Positions 1-7,349 of a stretch of DNA of 64,000 bases are shown here, one piece after another. The notes beneath the pieces were generated by a model. The model saw only the letters and a list, made by a program, of their open reading frames with translations, did not search any database and was not told where the DNA came from. A program made the position numbers and the translations under genes. The stretch lies in NCBI RefSeq assembly GCF_015602705.1, contig NZ_CP059081.1, forward strand, positions 1,125,702-1,189,701, in the 5' to 3' direction. How positions within the stretch are numbered: position 1 is the first letter of the stretch; each line of letters starts with the position of its first letter. Origin of the DNA: Acinetobacter lwoffii. GTDB lineage: Bacteria; Pseudomonadota; Gammaproteobacteria; Pseudomonadales; Moraxellaceae.

Positions 1-2
1 TG

Positions 3-77
3 GTGGCACTGCATTCCAGCTTTGTGATTAAAGAATATAATGTCTTTAACTGTAGCGGATTACTCAATAAAGTTTAA
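3..77 (+). CDS. C-terminal fragment of a gene entering from the left edge (product unknown)
   Basis: Frame 3 is open from the window edge to a TAA at 75-77, giving 24 residues ending in NKV. The other two plus frames hit stops sooner. The fragment would be convergent with yebC, and a symmetrical terminator hairpin lies just after it, which is what one expects at the end of a gene. The fragment is too short to recognise a family, and it could be a chance open frame. Confidence 0.3.
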   Translation: MALHSSFVIKEYNVFNCSGLLNKV

Positions 78-113
78 TCAAAGCTAGGTTGGTGGACAGC
101 CATAAAAAAACGC

Positions 114-123
114 ACCCTAAGGT
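114..123 (+). repeat. Target-site duplication, left copy
   Basis: The ten bases ACCCTAAGGT recur identically at 1393-1402 on the other side of the insertion sequence. They cover the loop and the adjoining arm bases of the interrupted terminator. The exact duplication length could be 9 or 10, because the base next to the inverted repeat may match by chance. Confidence 0.85.
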
Positions 124-143
124 CATTGCTGTCCCACAATTTT

Positions 144-1331
144 TCACAAGAGGAAGCTCATTTGAGCTTCCTCTTGTTTTATGGGTATTTTATCGGGTGA
201 AAATAAAGCTTTTAAAGTTCTTCTTTCAAACAAATTCACTTGAATTATTCTGAGTAAACGTTGAACTGTCCAACCTGTTTTCCCTAAATGTTGAGCGAAA
301 CTCACCAATAAATAGGCGATCATCGCAATCCAGATTTGTGTCTGAATTGCGTTCCTGCTGCGGCCTAGAAACGCTTTTAATTTGAGATTCTGCTTAATCG
401 CCTTAAAGAACAGCTCAACTTTCCAACGATCTTTATAAATCGCCGCAATGGTGGAGGCGGCTAAATGAAAGTTATTGCTGAGAAAGCTAAAGTGCTTGCC
501 ACTTTGCTGATCTCTATATTCAATTCTTCTTAACACTGGGGCTTTTCTTTTTAGGGCATGTGCGCTATTCAGCTGAATGGTTTCATCTTTTAGAATACCT
601 TTGGATTCAAGCACTGGATGTTGCCGGATCACCTGATACACAGATTTAGGCCTAAAACGTGTGACAAATCCAATGTTTTGAGCAGTCAGATTTGCATACC
701 ATTGGTAATCGACATAGCCTTTATCAAAAACTACAATGCTGCCAGCAGGAAACTGGAATTTGCGGCCTTGTACCATGTCATTTTCTTTGCCATTTTCAAC
801 TGCAACAAACTCAGGAATATCATTGCTGTGATTCAATCCTATGCTGAGTTTCATGCTGGCTTTTGAGTCGTGAACTTTGGCCCATTCACATAAGGAAAGC
901 GACAGGTCAATATGACTGGCATCCAAGGAATACAAGGGATTCTTAAAGCGAAATTTATGAGCTACTTTCGAGTGTTCATAGTATTTAAGCAACTTGTAAA
1001 ATAGCTGTTGATACAAGGCAGCAGGCTGCTGCTCATTGATTCGTGCCAGCGTGCTTCGGGGAATAGACTTTGCTCCGAGATGACTTAGCTTTTCCTGTTG
1101 GCACTCCAAATTGGATTGAATATCTCTCAGACTTTGCCTACAAGAGAATTGAGACATCAATATGGCAATAAACTGATCCCACCGGGAAGCCGCTCTAAAT
1201 TTCTGTCCAACATGGTGTACTTTAGCAAGTTGTTCAAAATCCTGTCGCACAACAGGTTTAATTAGCTCATGAAATACGGTATTCTGATGTGACAAAACCT
1301 GAATCCTGGTCGTTAAAGTGTTTGTTTGCAC
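144..1331 (-). CDS. IS4-family DDE transposase
   Basis: This 395-residue protein catalyses cut-and-paste movement of the surrounding element. The DDE acidic residues are visible: D137 in SLDAS, D203 in VFDKG, and E306 inside the IS4 signature Y299-R302-E306-K313 (YKDRWKVELFFKAIK). The N-terminal ~90 residues match the helical DNA-binding part seen in this family. The length is normal and the frame unbroken. The last nine codons and the stop form one arm pair of a strong hairpin (147-176). The reading frame fills almost the whole element, as is usual for single-gene IS4 members. Confidence 0.93.
   Translation of the reverse strand: MQTNTLTTRIQVLSHQNTVFHELIKPVVRQDFEQLAKVHHVGQKFRAASRWDQFIAILMSQFSCRQSLRDIQSNLECQQEKLSHLGAKSIPRSTLARINEQQPAALYQQLFYKLLKYYEHSKVAHKFRFKNPLYSLDASHIDLSLSLCEWAKVHDSKASMKLSIGLNHSNDIPEFVAVENGKENDMVQGRKFQFPAGSIVVFDKGYVDYQWYANLTAQNIGFVTRFRPKSVYQVIRQHPVLESKGILKDETIQLNSAHALKRKAPVLRRIEYRDQQSGKHFSFLSNNFHLAASTIAAIYKDRWKVELFFKAIKQNLKLKAFLGRSRNAIQTQIWIAMIAYLLVSFAQHLGKTGWTVQRLLRIIQVNLFERRTLKALFSPDKIPIKQEEAQMSFLL
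147..180 (+). terminator. Inward-facing hairpin at the transposase 3' end
   Basis: Two perfect 14-base arms (147-160 and 163-176) surround a 2-base loop and are followed on the plus strand by TTTT. It can act as an intrinsic terminator for plus-strand transcription entering the element from outside. On the minus strand it overlaps the end of the transposase coding sequence and is not followed by a T-run, so it is less likely to terminate the transposase message. Confidence 0.6.
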
Positions 1332-1424
1332 TCATATTTTAACTGTTAGGACTCAGGTTTTTTTATTTAAAGCAAACTATGGGACAGCAGTGACCCTAAG
1401 GTGCGTTTTTTGAATCAGACATAT

Positions 1425-2174
1425 TTAAGCATCAAGTTCTGCTAAAACTGCGTCTGAGAATTCAACGTTGGTATAAACATTTTGTACATCATCCAGATCT
1501 TCAAGCATATCAATCATTTTCATGATTTTTTTCGCTTGATCGATGTCTGTGATTTCTGCTTTGGTTGAAGGACTCATCACTACTTCAGCATTGTCAGATT
1601 TTAAACCTGCAGCAGTTAAAGCATCTTGAACTTCACCGAAGGCTTCAGGTGTGGTAATGACCAAGATATCATCTTCAGTGACTTCGATGTCTTCAGCACC
1701 TGCTTCTAATGCCACTTCCATGATTTGATCTTCCAAAGACACATCTTCAAAAGTGATCTCACCACGTTTCGTGAACAGGAATGCCACCGAACCATTGGTG
1801 CCTAAGTTACCATCAGTTTTAGAGAAGCAATGACGTACGTCAGGCACAGTACGGTTCAAGTTGTCAGTCATGGTTTCAACAATAACCGCAACACCACCTA
1901 CACCATAACCTTCGTAGGTCACTTCTTTCAGGTCGTCGTTATCTTCGCCACCAGCACCACGTTGAATGGCACGGTTGATCACGTCACGTGTCATATTCAC
2001 TGATAATGCTTTTTCAACCACAGCACGTAGACGAGGGTTGCTTGCAGTATCTGGACCACCAAGCTTTGCAGCAGTGGTTAATTCACGAATGTATTTGGTA
2101 AAAACTTTACCACGACTCGCATCTTGTTTTGCTTTGCGATGCTTAATATTGGCCCACTTGGAATGACCCGCCAT
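1425..2174 (-). CDS. yebC: YebC/PmpR family protein
   Basis: This 249-residue protein begins [14 protein letters not shown], the invariant start of the YebC/TACO1 family. The usual three-domain length is kept, with an acidic C-terminus. Family members have been described as DNA-binding regulators. More recent work on the family points to a role in translation at difficult proline stretches, so the molecular job is not settled by sequence. The start codon follows a GGAG-containing stretch (GTTCGCATGG context on the minus strand). The gene stands alone, and its terminator has been interrupted by the neighbouring insertion sequence. Confidence 0.95.
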   Translation of the reverse strand: MAGHSKWANIKHRKAKQDASRGKVFTKYIRELTTAAKLGGPDTASNPRLRAVVEKALSVNMTRDVINRAIQRGAGGEDNDDLKEVTYEGYGVGGVAVIVETMTDNLNRTVPDVRHCFSKTDGNLGTNGSVAFLFTKRGEITFEDVSLEDQIMEVALEAGAEDIEVTEDDILVITTPEAFGEVQDALTAAGLKSDNAEVVMSPSTKAEITDIDQAKKIMKMIDMLEDLDDVQNVYTNVEFSDAVLAELDA

Positions 2175-2422
2175 GCGAACTATGCTCCTTGTAGATTGGC
2201 TGTATGCCTATCAGAATGCCGAAATTCTACCATAAGCGTTTTTTTAAAAAAAAGTGCCTGGATTTGAGATTTCAGGATAAAAACAAAAAAAGTGCAATAT
2301 CGAGGAAAAATAGAAAGAGGATAGGGAGATTTATAATTCTATTTATACATTGATATAGGCAGATGACTTGGATATAAAAAGCAAAATCGCTGATTATGTC
2401 CGTGCTTTTCTTTTTTAAAAGC

Positions 2423-3016
2423 TTATTCTGGAATAACGATATCCAGACCAACCTTGTCTTTATACAGTTGTTTGATCAAAGCCAGGTCATGCGCAAGGTC
2501 TGTCGGATAGATCTTGCCCAGAATGCCACCTTGCTTGGTTTTGGAGTTGGCATATAACAACACGATCGGTACATTGGCAGCCTTGGCAATATGCCAGAAA
2601 CCGGTACGGATCGGTTTGCGTGCTTCACCTTGTTTAGCACGTGTCGCTTCGGGAGCAATGACCAGATTGAACTTTTCATTGTTCTGAAAATGTTCCACCA
2701 TCTGGGTCACGATATCTTTACTGGCCTTGCGGTCAACCGGAATACCGCCCACAGCATTCAATAGCGGTTTGAACGGTCCTTTAAATAATTCTTTTTTGAT
2801 CAAGGTATGAACCTTGAGGTCGTAAATCTGGAACAAAGCAATTGACAGTACTGCATCCATCATTGAGGTATGTTCAAATCCAATAATGACCTGTTTATCT
2901 TCAAGCACATCGGGTTCGACGTGATATTGCCAACCTGCAAGTTTAAATGCAGATTCGCCAAGGAATTTATTTAGCATAAGTACGGAGAAGTAAAAGCTGT
3001 ATGTAGAGAACTGCAT
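2423..3016 (-). CDS. 1-acyl-glycerol-3-phosphate acyltransferase-like protein (PlsC family)
   Basis: At 197 residues, this resembles compact PlsC-type lysophospholipid acyltransferases. The catalytic HX4D motif is H49-TSMM-D54. It is followed by GGIPVDRKAS at about residue 90, which fits the acceptor-binding block, and by APEATR near 120, which fits the EGTR-like block with T-R kept. The N-terminus has a short hydrophobic stretch but no clear signal peptide, so it is probably a peripheral inner-membrane enzyme. The substrate cannot be told from the sequence. The gene is monocistronic, about 250 bp upstream of yebC in the transcription sense. The first methionine has no strong ribosome binding site, so a start at M14 or M15 is possible. 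Confidence 0.8.
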   Translation of the reverse strand: MQFSTYSFYFSVLMLNKFLGESAFKLAGWQYHVEPDVLEDKQVIIGFEHTSMMDAVLSIALFQIYDLKVHTLIKKELFKGPFKPLLNAVGGIPVDRKASKDIVTQMVEHFQNNEKFNLVIAPEATRAKQGEARKPIRTGFWHIAKAANVPIVLLYANSKTKQGGILGKIYPTDLAHDLALIKQLYKDKVGLDIVIPE

Positions 3017-3302
3017 AATTTCATCTTGTTCGTCTATACAGTCAATAGGCTTTTAAATAAAATCAGTAAATAATGTAAAAATCTATAATTCATTCATCTT
3101 TTTAAGCTGCAAGATTAAGAGTTAAAATATATAAATAAAATAATATTATGATCTTAAAAATATCAGTATATACAAAAAAGTCTTAAAATGATGAAAAAAT
3201 GACTATCCAGAGCACACTTTAGTTATTAGACTTTTGTCGAAGAAGAAGACTGATACAGGTCTTTTCTATTTTCTTATTCTTTCTACTCTGAGATTGAAAA
3301 GT

Positions 3303-3422
3303 ATGACGTACATGACAGCCTTCGTAGTCTCCCTATTGATTTTTGCGCTTATAATTGTATGGTCTTTGATCGAAATTAAGCAGGATTTACATAAAGACGA
3401 AGAAATGAAGTCTGAATTCTAG
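3303..3422 (+). CDS. Small single-pass membrane protein, hypothetical
   Basis: From the ATG at 3303 this gives 39 residues: a hydrophobic helix (about residues 5-24, VVSLLIFALIIVWSL) followed by a charged tail rich in K, D and E. A TTG start at 3234 in the same frame would extend it to 62 residues, but the extension looks like non-coding sequence. A weak purine stretch precedes the ATG. The helix-plus-charged-tail shape is typical of bacterial small membrane proteins. I do not recognise a family. Confidence 0.4.
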   Translation: MTYMTAFVVSLLIFALIIVWSLIEIKQDLHKDEEMKSEF

Positions 3423-3774
3423 TCATTCTATCTTCTTTAGTTCTAGGCTATTCCTTTAACATTGCTGCCTGAGTAATAAAGAATTTTGATACCTTATAGA
3501 TATACTAAGACCTTAAATCTATCAGTTTTACGCTTAGTAGACCGGATTAAATTCAAGATACAGGCTCATTTATCTTAAATGATGCAGCATGTATCTCATT
3601 TTTCTATATGCCTCCTATACTGAAGTCTTAAGTAACTGAATTTTGACTAAGACAAGTCGCCCATGATTGCTGCCTAAATGTTCAAGCAGTTATAAAAGCA
3701 CTTGTCTTTCCAAAAAATCTTAGCTAGTATTCATGACGCCTGAACTTATTGATAAATAAAGTTTTCAGCATATA
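3423..3774. other. Intergenic region without a recognisable gene
   Basis: This is an AT-rich stretch of 352 bp between the small membrane protein candidate and the tRNA. No reading frame with a ribosome binding site is visible. The right end carries the probable tRNA promoter. I see nothing else. Confidence 0.6.
3702..3730 (+). promoter_or_regulatory. Possible sigma-70 promoter of the tRNA gene
   Basis: TTGTCT (3702-3707) and TAGTAT (3725-3730) are spaced by exactly 17 bp. Each matches four of six consensus positions. A start a few bases downstream would give a 5' leader of roughly 35-40 nt before the tRNA. This is a match by eye only. Confidence 0.4.
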
Positions 3775-3851
<77 letters not shown>

Positions 3852-3859
3852 TATAAAAC

Positions 3860-3900
3860 AACCACTTAGGTGTATTAATCCTAGGTGGTTTTTTGTTTTT
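3860..3900 (+). terminator. Intrinsic terminator after the tRNA
   Basis: The arms AACCACTTAGG and CCTAGGTGGTT flank a nine-base loop and are followed by a run of T broken by one G. It lies eight bases after the encoded CCA and closes the tRNA transcript. Confidence 0.85.
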
Positions 3901-4306
3901 GGATATTATGAAATCTTGAAGTAAGCAATTCACTTAATTGATCGTTGCTCTTATCTCGAAGGACTTAAAATGGTTGCCTCTACTGATAATTAACTTTTCT
4001 GGTTTACCTTTCAATAAATACTCTTCGTTCCCAGCTTAATAAAAAAGCATCTCCCTCAGATATTACTTTTGTTATCTAAATTCCATAAACATCTTCTTTA
4101 ATCAAAAAAAAAGTTCATATTTATGAAATAATTGTGATGTAGTTCAAAGAATATCTGCAAAAAAAGTGAAAAGTAGATGAAATGCATTTTACAACTGAAA
4201 AAATTATGCTAATTAATATGAGATGATTTTTTAGTCAAAAATCATGATGTTTCAGGACGGAATATCTTAAGAAGCGTATTAAAAAAATGATTAAACAGGA
4301 GTTTCA
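3901..4306. other. Intergenic region, about 400 bp, no gene seen
   Basis: AT-rich sequence lies between the tRNA terminator and the 37-codon small gene. No reading frame with a convincing ribosome binding site was found on either strand. It presumably holds the promoter of the small gene. I could not pick one with good spacing. Confidence 0.5.
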
Positions 4307-4420
4307 ATGATGCTTCAGCTTTTAAGAAAATTGTTTTGTTTGCATATTTATGAATATGAGCAAATGCAAGAAATCGGGGAACACAGGGAGTGTCGTAAGT
4401 GCGGTACGAATAAGGACTAA
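4307..4420 (+). CDS. 37-residue protein with a C-terminal CxxC knuckle, hypothetical
   Basis: The frame starts with tandem ATG codons (4307 and 4310) behind an AGGAG ribosome binding site at 4297-4301. It ends in TAA and is followed 14 bp later by a strong intrinsic terminator, so it has all the marks of a small gene. The protein is basic at the start (LLRKLFCLH) and acidic in the middle, and ends with C29-RK-C32. Together with C11 and H13 this could bind one metal ion, similar in outline to very small zinc-ribbon proteins found in phages and bacteria. I cannot assign a function. Confidence 0.6.
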   Translation: MMLQLLRKLFCLHIYEYEQMQEIGEHRECRKCGTNKD

Positions 4421-4434
4421 AGTTTTTACAAGAA

Positions 4435-4460
4435 AAGTGAGCAATGGCTCACTTTTTTTA
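4435..4460 (+). terminator. Intrinsic terminator after the 37-residue gene
   Basis: The arms AAGTGAGC and GCTCACTT, with an AATG loop, are followed by TTTTT. It lies directly downstream of the small gene's stop codon, supporting that the small gene is transcribed. Confidence 0.8.
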
Positions 4461-4522
4461 TGCTTGTCATGGGCTAATTTCCGTTAAAATTAAAGGGAAA
4501 TTTCAACACGATAAACAGGAAT

Positions 4523-4759
4523 ATGAGCAAAGATTTTCATGCAGATACCTATATCGTCGACAGCAACCTGGCAGATACGCTGCACTGGCTCAGCCTGCAT
4601 CAAGATAGTTATGACTCCTTTAGCTATGATGCAGTCACGCAAGCGCTGATGGTGCATCATGCCAATGGAGTAGATCAAATCCGAGTCGGAGATTATCTGA
4701 ATGCCCGTTATGGCATTTTAATTACTGCACATAACTTTTCTGCGAGTTCATCAACTTAA
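4523..4759 (+). CDS. Hypothetical protein, 78 residues
   Basis: A soluble small protein starts at an ATG preceded by CAGGA. It has no signal peptide and no membrane segment. The sequence has a mixed alpha/beta look, with acidic and aromatic residues and a serine-rich tail. I do not recognise a family. It converges with bioB with only a few bases between the stop codons. The ribosome binding site and ordinary codon use support it as a real gene. Confidence 0.6.
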   Translation: MSKDFHADTYIVDSNLADTLHWLSLHQDSYDSFSYDAVTQALMVHHANGVDQIRVGDYLNARYGILITAHNFSASSST

Positions 4760-4766
4760 ACAGTGA

Positions 4767-5768
4767 TTAACTTGCCATTGCATCTGTAGCCAGACTGCGA
4801 ACACTCGGTTTTGGCTGTTCTGCAACTAAACCTAATTTTGCAAAAAGTTGCTGATCCCGGCCTTGGGATGTATTAGGGGTCGTCAGCAGTTTTTCACCAG
4901 AGAAAATAGAATTGGCACCAGCCATAAATGCCAAAGCCTGATCTGAATCGCTTAAGGATTCACGCCCTGCAGAAAGGCGAATATAGCTTTTAGGCATCAG
5001 CAAGCGTGCTACGGCAATGGTACGAATCCACTCAATCACATCCAGCTTTTCTACATCTGCCATCGGTGTTCCTTCAATCGGAACCAACATATTGATCGGC
5101 ACAGATTCCGGATGAATCGCCAGAGTTGCAAGTTCATATAACAAACCAATTCGGTCATCACGATTTTCACCCAGACCCACAATACCGCCACTACAGACTT
5201 TCATACCAGCCTGACGTACATGATCCAATGTATCCAGACGATCATCAAAGCTACGCGTGCTGATGATATGTGAATAGTATTCACGAGAAGTGTCCAGATT
5301 ATGGTTGTAATAATCCAGTCCTGCATCTTTCAAGCGTTCAGCCTGAGATCCATTTAGCATCCCCAGTGTCATGCAGGTTTCCAGACCGAGTGCTTTAACT
5401 TCACGTACCATTTCTAGCACATAAGGCATATCGCGTTCATGCGGGTTGCGCCATGCAGCCCCCATACAGAAACGTGAACTTCCTGATGCCAGCGCCTGTT
5501 TGGCTTCCTGAATCACTTTATCGACCGCAATGCGTTTTTCAGCTTCCAGTTTGGAATCATAATGGGCTGATTGTGAACAGTATTTACAGTCTTCAGGGCA
5601 TTTACCGGTTTTAATCGAGAGCAGGGTGCTGACCTGAATGGTATTGATGGTAAAATGTTCACGATGAACCTGTTGCGCCTGAAATACTAAATCCATTAAA
5701 GGCTGCTGATAAAGTGCTTGTATTTCTTCACGTGACCAATCATTACGTACCGCATCACTACTGTTCAT
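4767..5768 (-). CDS. bioB: Biotin synthase
   Basis: BioB is the radical-SAM enzyme that inserts sulphur into dethiobiotin, the last step of biotin synthesis. The 333-residue length is standard. The CxxxCxxC cluster is C57-C61-C64 (CPEDCKYC), binding the SAM [4Fe-4S] cluster. The family blocks [14 protein letters not shown] and YYNHNLDTS follow, and the R of RLSAGRE is present for the second [2Fe-2S] cluster. It stands alone here, with no other bio genes in the window. The first ATG gives the normal N-terminus. Confidence 0.97.
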   Translation of the reverse strand: MNSSDAVRNDWSREEIQALYQQPLMDLVFQAQQVHREHFTINTIQVSTLLSIKTGKCPEDCKYCSQSAHYDSKLEAEKRIAVDKVIQEAKQALASGSSRFCMGAAWRNPHERDMPYVLEMVREVKALGLETCMTLGMLNGSQAERLKDAGLDYYNHNLDTSREYYSHIISTRSFDDRLDTLDHVRQAGMKVCSGGIVGLGENRDDRIGLLYELATLAIHPESVPINMLVPIEGTPMADVEKLDVIEWIRTIAVARLLMPKSYIRLSAGRESLSDSDQALAFMAGANSIFSGEKLLTTPNTSQGRDQQLFAKLGLVAEQPKPSVRSLATDAMAS

Positions 5769-5859
5769 CTCTTTCCCTATCTATGCTTATTTATCATTCG
5801 GTTCATCTTAATAAAAATTCGACCTTGCTTCACTAGCAAAATATGACCTTATATAAATG

Positions 5860-5892
5860 ACAAAGCCCACACGAGGTGAGCTTTGTTTTTCA
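5860..5892 (+). terminator. Hairpin with T-run between bioB and the Q-rich gene
   Basis: The seven-base arms ACAAAGC and GCTTTGT extend through a mismatch or wobble to CAC and GTG. On the plus strand TTTTT follows. On the minus strand the T-run is poor, so whether it terminates the small Q-rich gene upstream of bioB is uncertain. Confidence 0.45.
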
Positions 5893-5901
5893 GTTACCAG
5901 A

Positions 5902-6105
5902 TTATTTATTACTGTGATTTCCATGAATATCCTGGCCATGCAGATCACTACGGTGCTGCTTGTTAAACACACGCTGATCCTGTTCATGCTGATTATTTTT
6001 TGGGGAATTAATCGGGCCATGTTGCGGCTGCTGCTGTTGTTGCTTCTGCTGGTCATGCTGAAGCTGCTCCAACAGTTCTTGATTTGGATTTTTTGATGAC
6101 ATCAT
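5902..6105 (-). CDS. Small glutamine- and histidine-rich hydrophilic protein
   Basis: The 67-residue frame starts with tandem ATG codons behind a strong GGAGGA ribosome binding site. The protein is strongly hydrophilic: a Q-rich core (QQKQQQQQPQ), many H, N and K residues and almost no hydrophobic positions, so it is likely disordered. Frames on the opposite strand here are shadows and lack ribosome binding sites. No function can be named. Small Q-rich proteins occur in Acinetobacter, and a second one, broken by a stop codon, lies near 60 kb. Confidence 0.65.
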   Translation of the reverse strand: MMSSKNPNQELLEQLQHDQQKQQQQQPQHGPINSPKNNQHEQDQRVFNKQHRSDLHGQDIHGNHSNK

Positions 6106-6231
6106 CTTTCCTCCACTTCATTTCTGACTATTTTTATTTATGCCATAGTCTGAAACACGGGTGTGTAAGGCTTTTAAGTGAAACTGTGAATCTAGGTAAA
6201 GTTGAAATATATTTTTAAGGGCGATAAAAAA

Positions 6232-7326
6232 TTAGCTGGATTTTGCCAGTTGTTCTTGAATGGCCCAATCGATATGTACCTGCACAATTTCATCATGCTG
6301 ATCACGCTGTTGTTGGAGTGCCTGAATAATATGCCCATCAAAGGGCGCATTGCCCAAACCAATGGCGATATTGCGCATAAAGCTTTGATAACCCGTACGA
6401 CGCATCGGACTGCCTTCAGTCGCACTTAAAAAGGTGGCTTCATCCCATTGCCATAAATCCAGTAAACTCATCTGATCCAGACCATGACGCGGATGAAAAT
6501 CCTCTATCGAGGTGACTTGGGCAAAACTGTTCCAGGGACAAATCAGTTGGCAGTCATCACAACCAAAAACACGGTTGCCAATTCCGCGTCGTAAATCTTC
6601 TGGAATAATGCCTTTATATTCGATCGTCAGATAGGCGATACAGCGTCGTGCATCCAGCATGTACGGTTCGACAATCGCTTGAGTCGGACAGATGTCGATA
6701 CACGCAGTACAGGAGCCACAATGTTTCGTCGCAGGTTCATCAAAGGGCAGTTCCAGTGAAGTAAACAATTCACCCAAAACAAAGAATGAGCCTGATGTTT
6801 TATGAATCAGAAGGGTGTGTTTACCTGTCCAGCCCATACCGGCACTTTCAGCCAGCGATTTTTCAAAAATTGGCGCAGAATCGGCAAATGGGCGTGATTC
6901 AAAATCTCCGACTTTTTCCCGGATTTTTGTCGCCAGAGTTTTCAGGCGACCCCGCATGGTTTTGTGATAATCTCGGCCACGGGCATAACGCGCGATAATG
7001 GCAGAGTTGGGTGCATAAGAGATATAACGTGGTTCTGGTACCTCGACCAGATAATCCATACGCACACAGATAATGCTGCGTGTGCCGGGAACTAGCAAAG
7101 TGGGATTGGCACGTTTTTCCAAATTCTCTTCCAGAAACTTCATGTCACCATGATAACCACGATCCAGATATTCCTGTAAGCGTGCTAATTCTGCTTGAGC
7201 ATCCGGTTTGGCAATGACACAATCAGAAAAACCCAATTCTAAAGCCTGCGCTTTAATCCATGCTTTTAGCTCAGCTGGATCTTGTTGATAAACTTGAATT
7301 TGCGCGTGAGAATCGGGAGTTGTCAT
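6232..7326 (-). CDS. queG: Epoxyqueuosine reductase
   Basis: QueG reduces epoxyqueuosine to queuosine in tRNA, the last step of queuosine synthesis, using cobalamin and two [4Fe-4S] clusters. The cluster cysteines are seen as C203-C206-C209-C213 (CGSCTACIDIC) and C256-C259-C263 (CDDCQLIC) with C229. I place the start at MTTPDS (364 residues). The longer frame to 7389 would add 21 hydrophobic residues and overlap the divergent nnr gene. The start-to-start gap with nnr is 23 bp, the same divergent queG-nnr arrangement known from other gamma-proteobacteria. Confidence 0.95.
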   Translation of the reverse strand: MTTPDSHAQIQVYQQDPAELKAWIKAQALELGFSDCVIAKPDAQAELARLQEYLDRGYHGDMKFLEENLEKRANPTLLVPGTRSIICVRMDYLVEVPEPRYISYAPNSAIIARYARGRDYHKTMRGRLKTLATKIREKVGDFESRPFADSAPIFEKSLAESAGMGWTGKHTLLIHKTSGSFFVLGELFTSLELPFDEPATKHCGSCTACIDICPTQAIVEPYMLDARRCIAYLTIEYKGIIPEDLRRGIGNRVFGCDDCQLICPWNSFAQVTSIEDFHPRHGLDQMSLLDLWQWDEATFLSATEGSPMRRTGYQSFMRNIAIGLGNAPFDGHIIQALQQQRDQHDEIVQVHIDWAIQEQLAKSS

Positions 7327-7349
7327 AAACCAAAGACAGGGAATAAGAA

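Larger units (their letters stand above)
124..1392 (-). mobile_element. IS4-family insertion sequence, complete
   Basis: A 1269-bp element is bounded by 13-bp terminal inverted repeats, CATTGCTGTCCCA at 124-136 and its complement with one mismatch at 1380-1392. It carries a single intact transposase gene on the minus strand. A direct repeat of 10 bp, ACCCTAAGGT, flanks it at 114-123 and 1393-1402. Target duplications of about 9-12 bp are typical of the IS4 family. Both ends and the transposase are intact, so the copy looks recent and potentially active. I do not assign an ISfinder name. Confidence 0.9.
104..1411. terminator. Intrinsic terminator split by the IS element
   Basis: With the insertion sequence and one copy of the target repeat removed, the flanks rejoin into a near-perfect hairpin. 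It has a six-base arm CGCACC, loop CTAA and arm GGTGCG, with an A-run before it and a T-run after it. It would terminate transcription in both directions, serving yebC on the minus strand and any gene arriving from the left on the plus strand. The left half is at 104-123 and the right half at 1393-1411. As it stands the arms are about 1.27 kb apart, so the terminator is presumably inactive. Confidence 0.75.

Noticed and set aside
5857-6096. Hydrophobic plus-strand frame opposite the Q-rich gene
   Set aside because: Poly-leucine results from the complement of the CAG/CAA run. There is no ribosome binding site.
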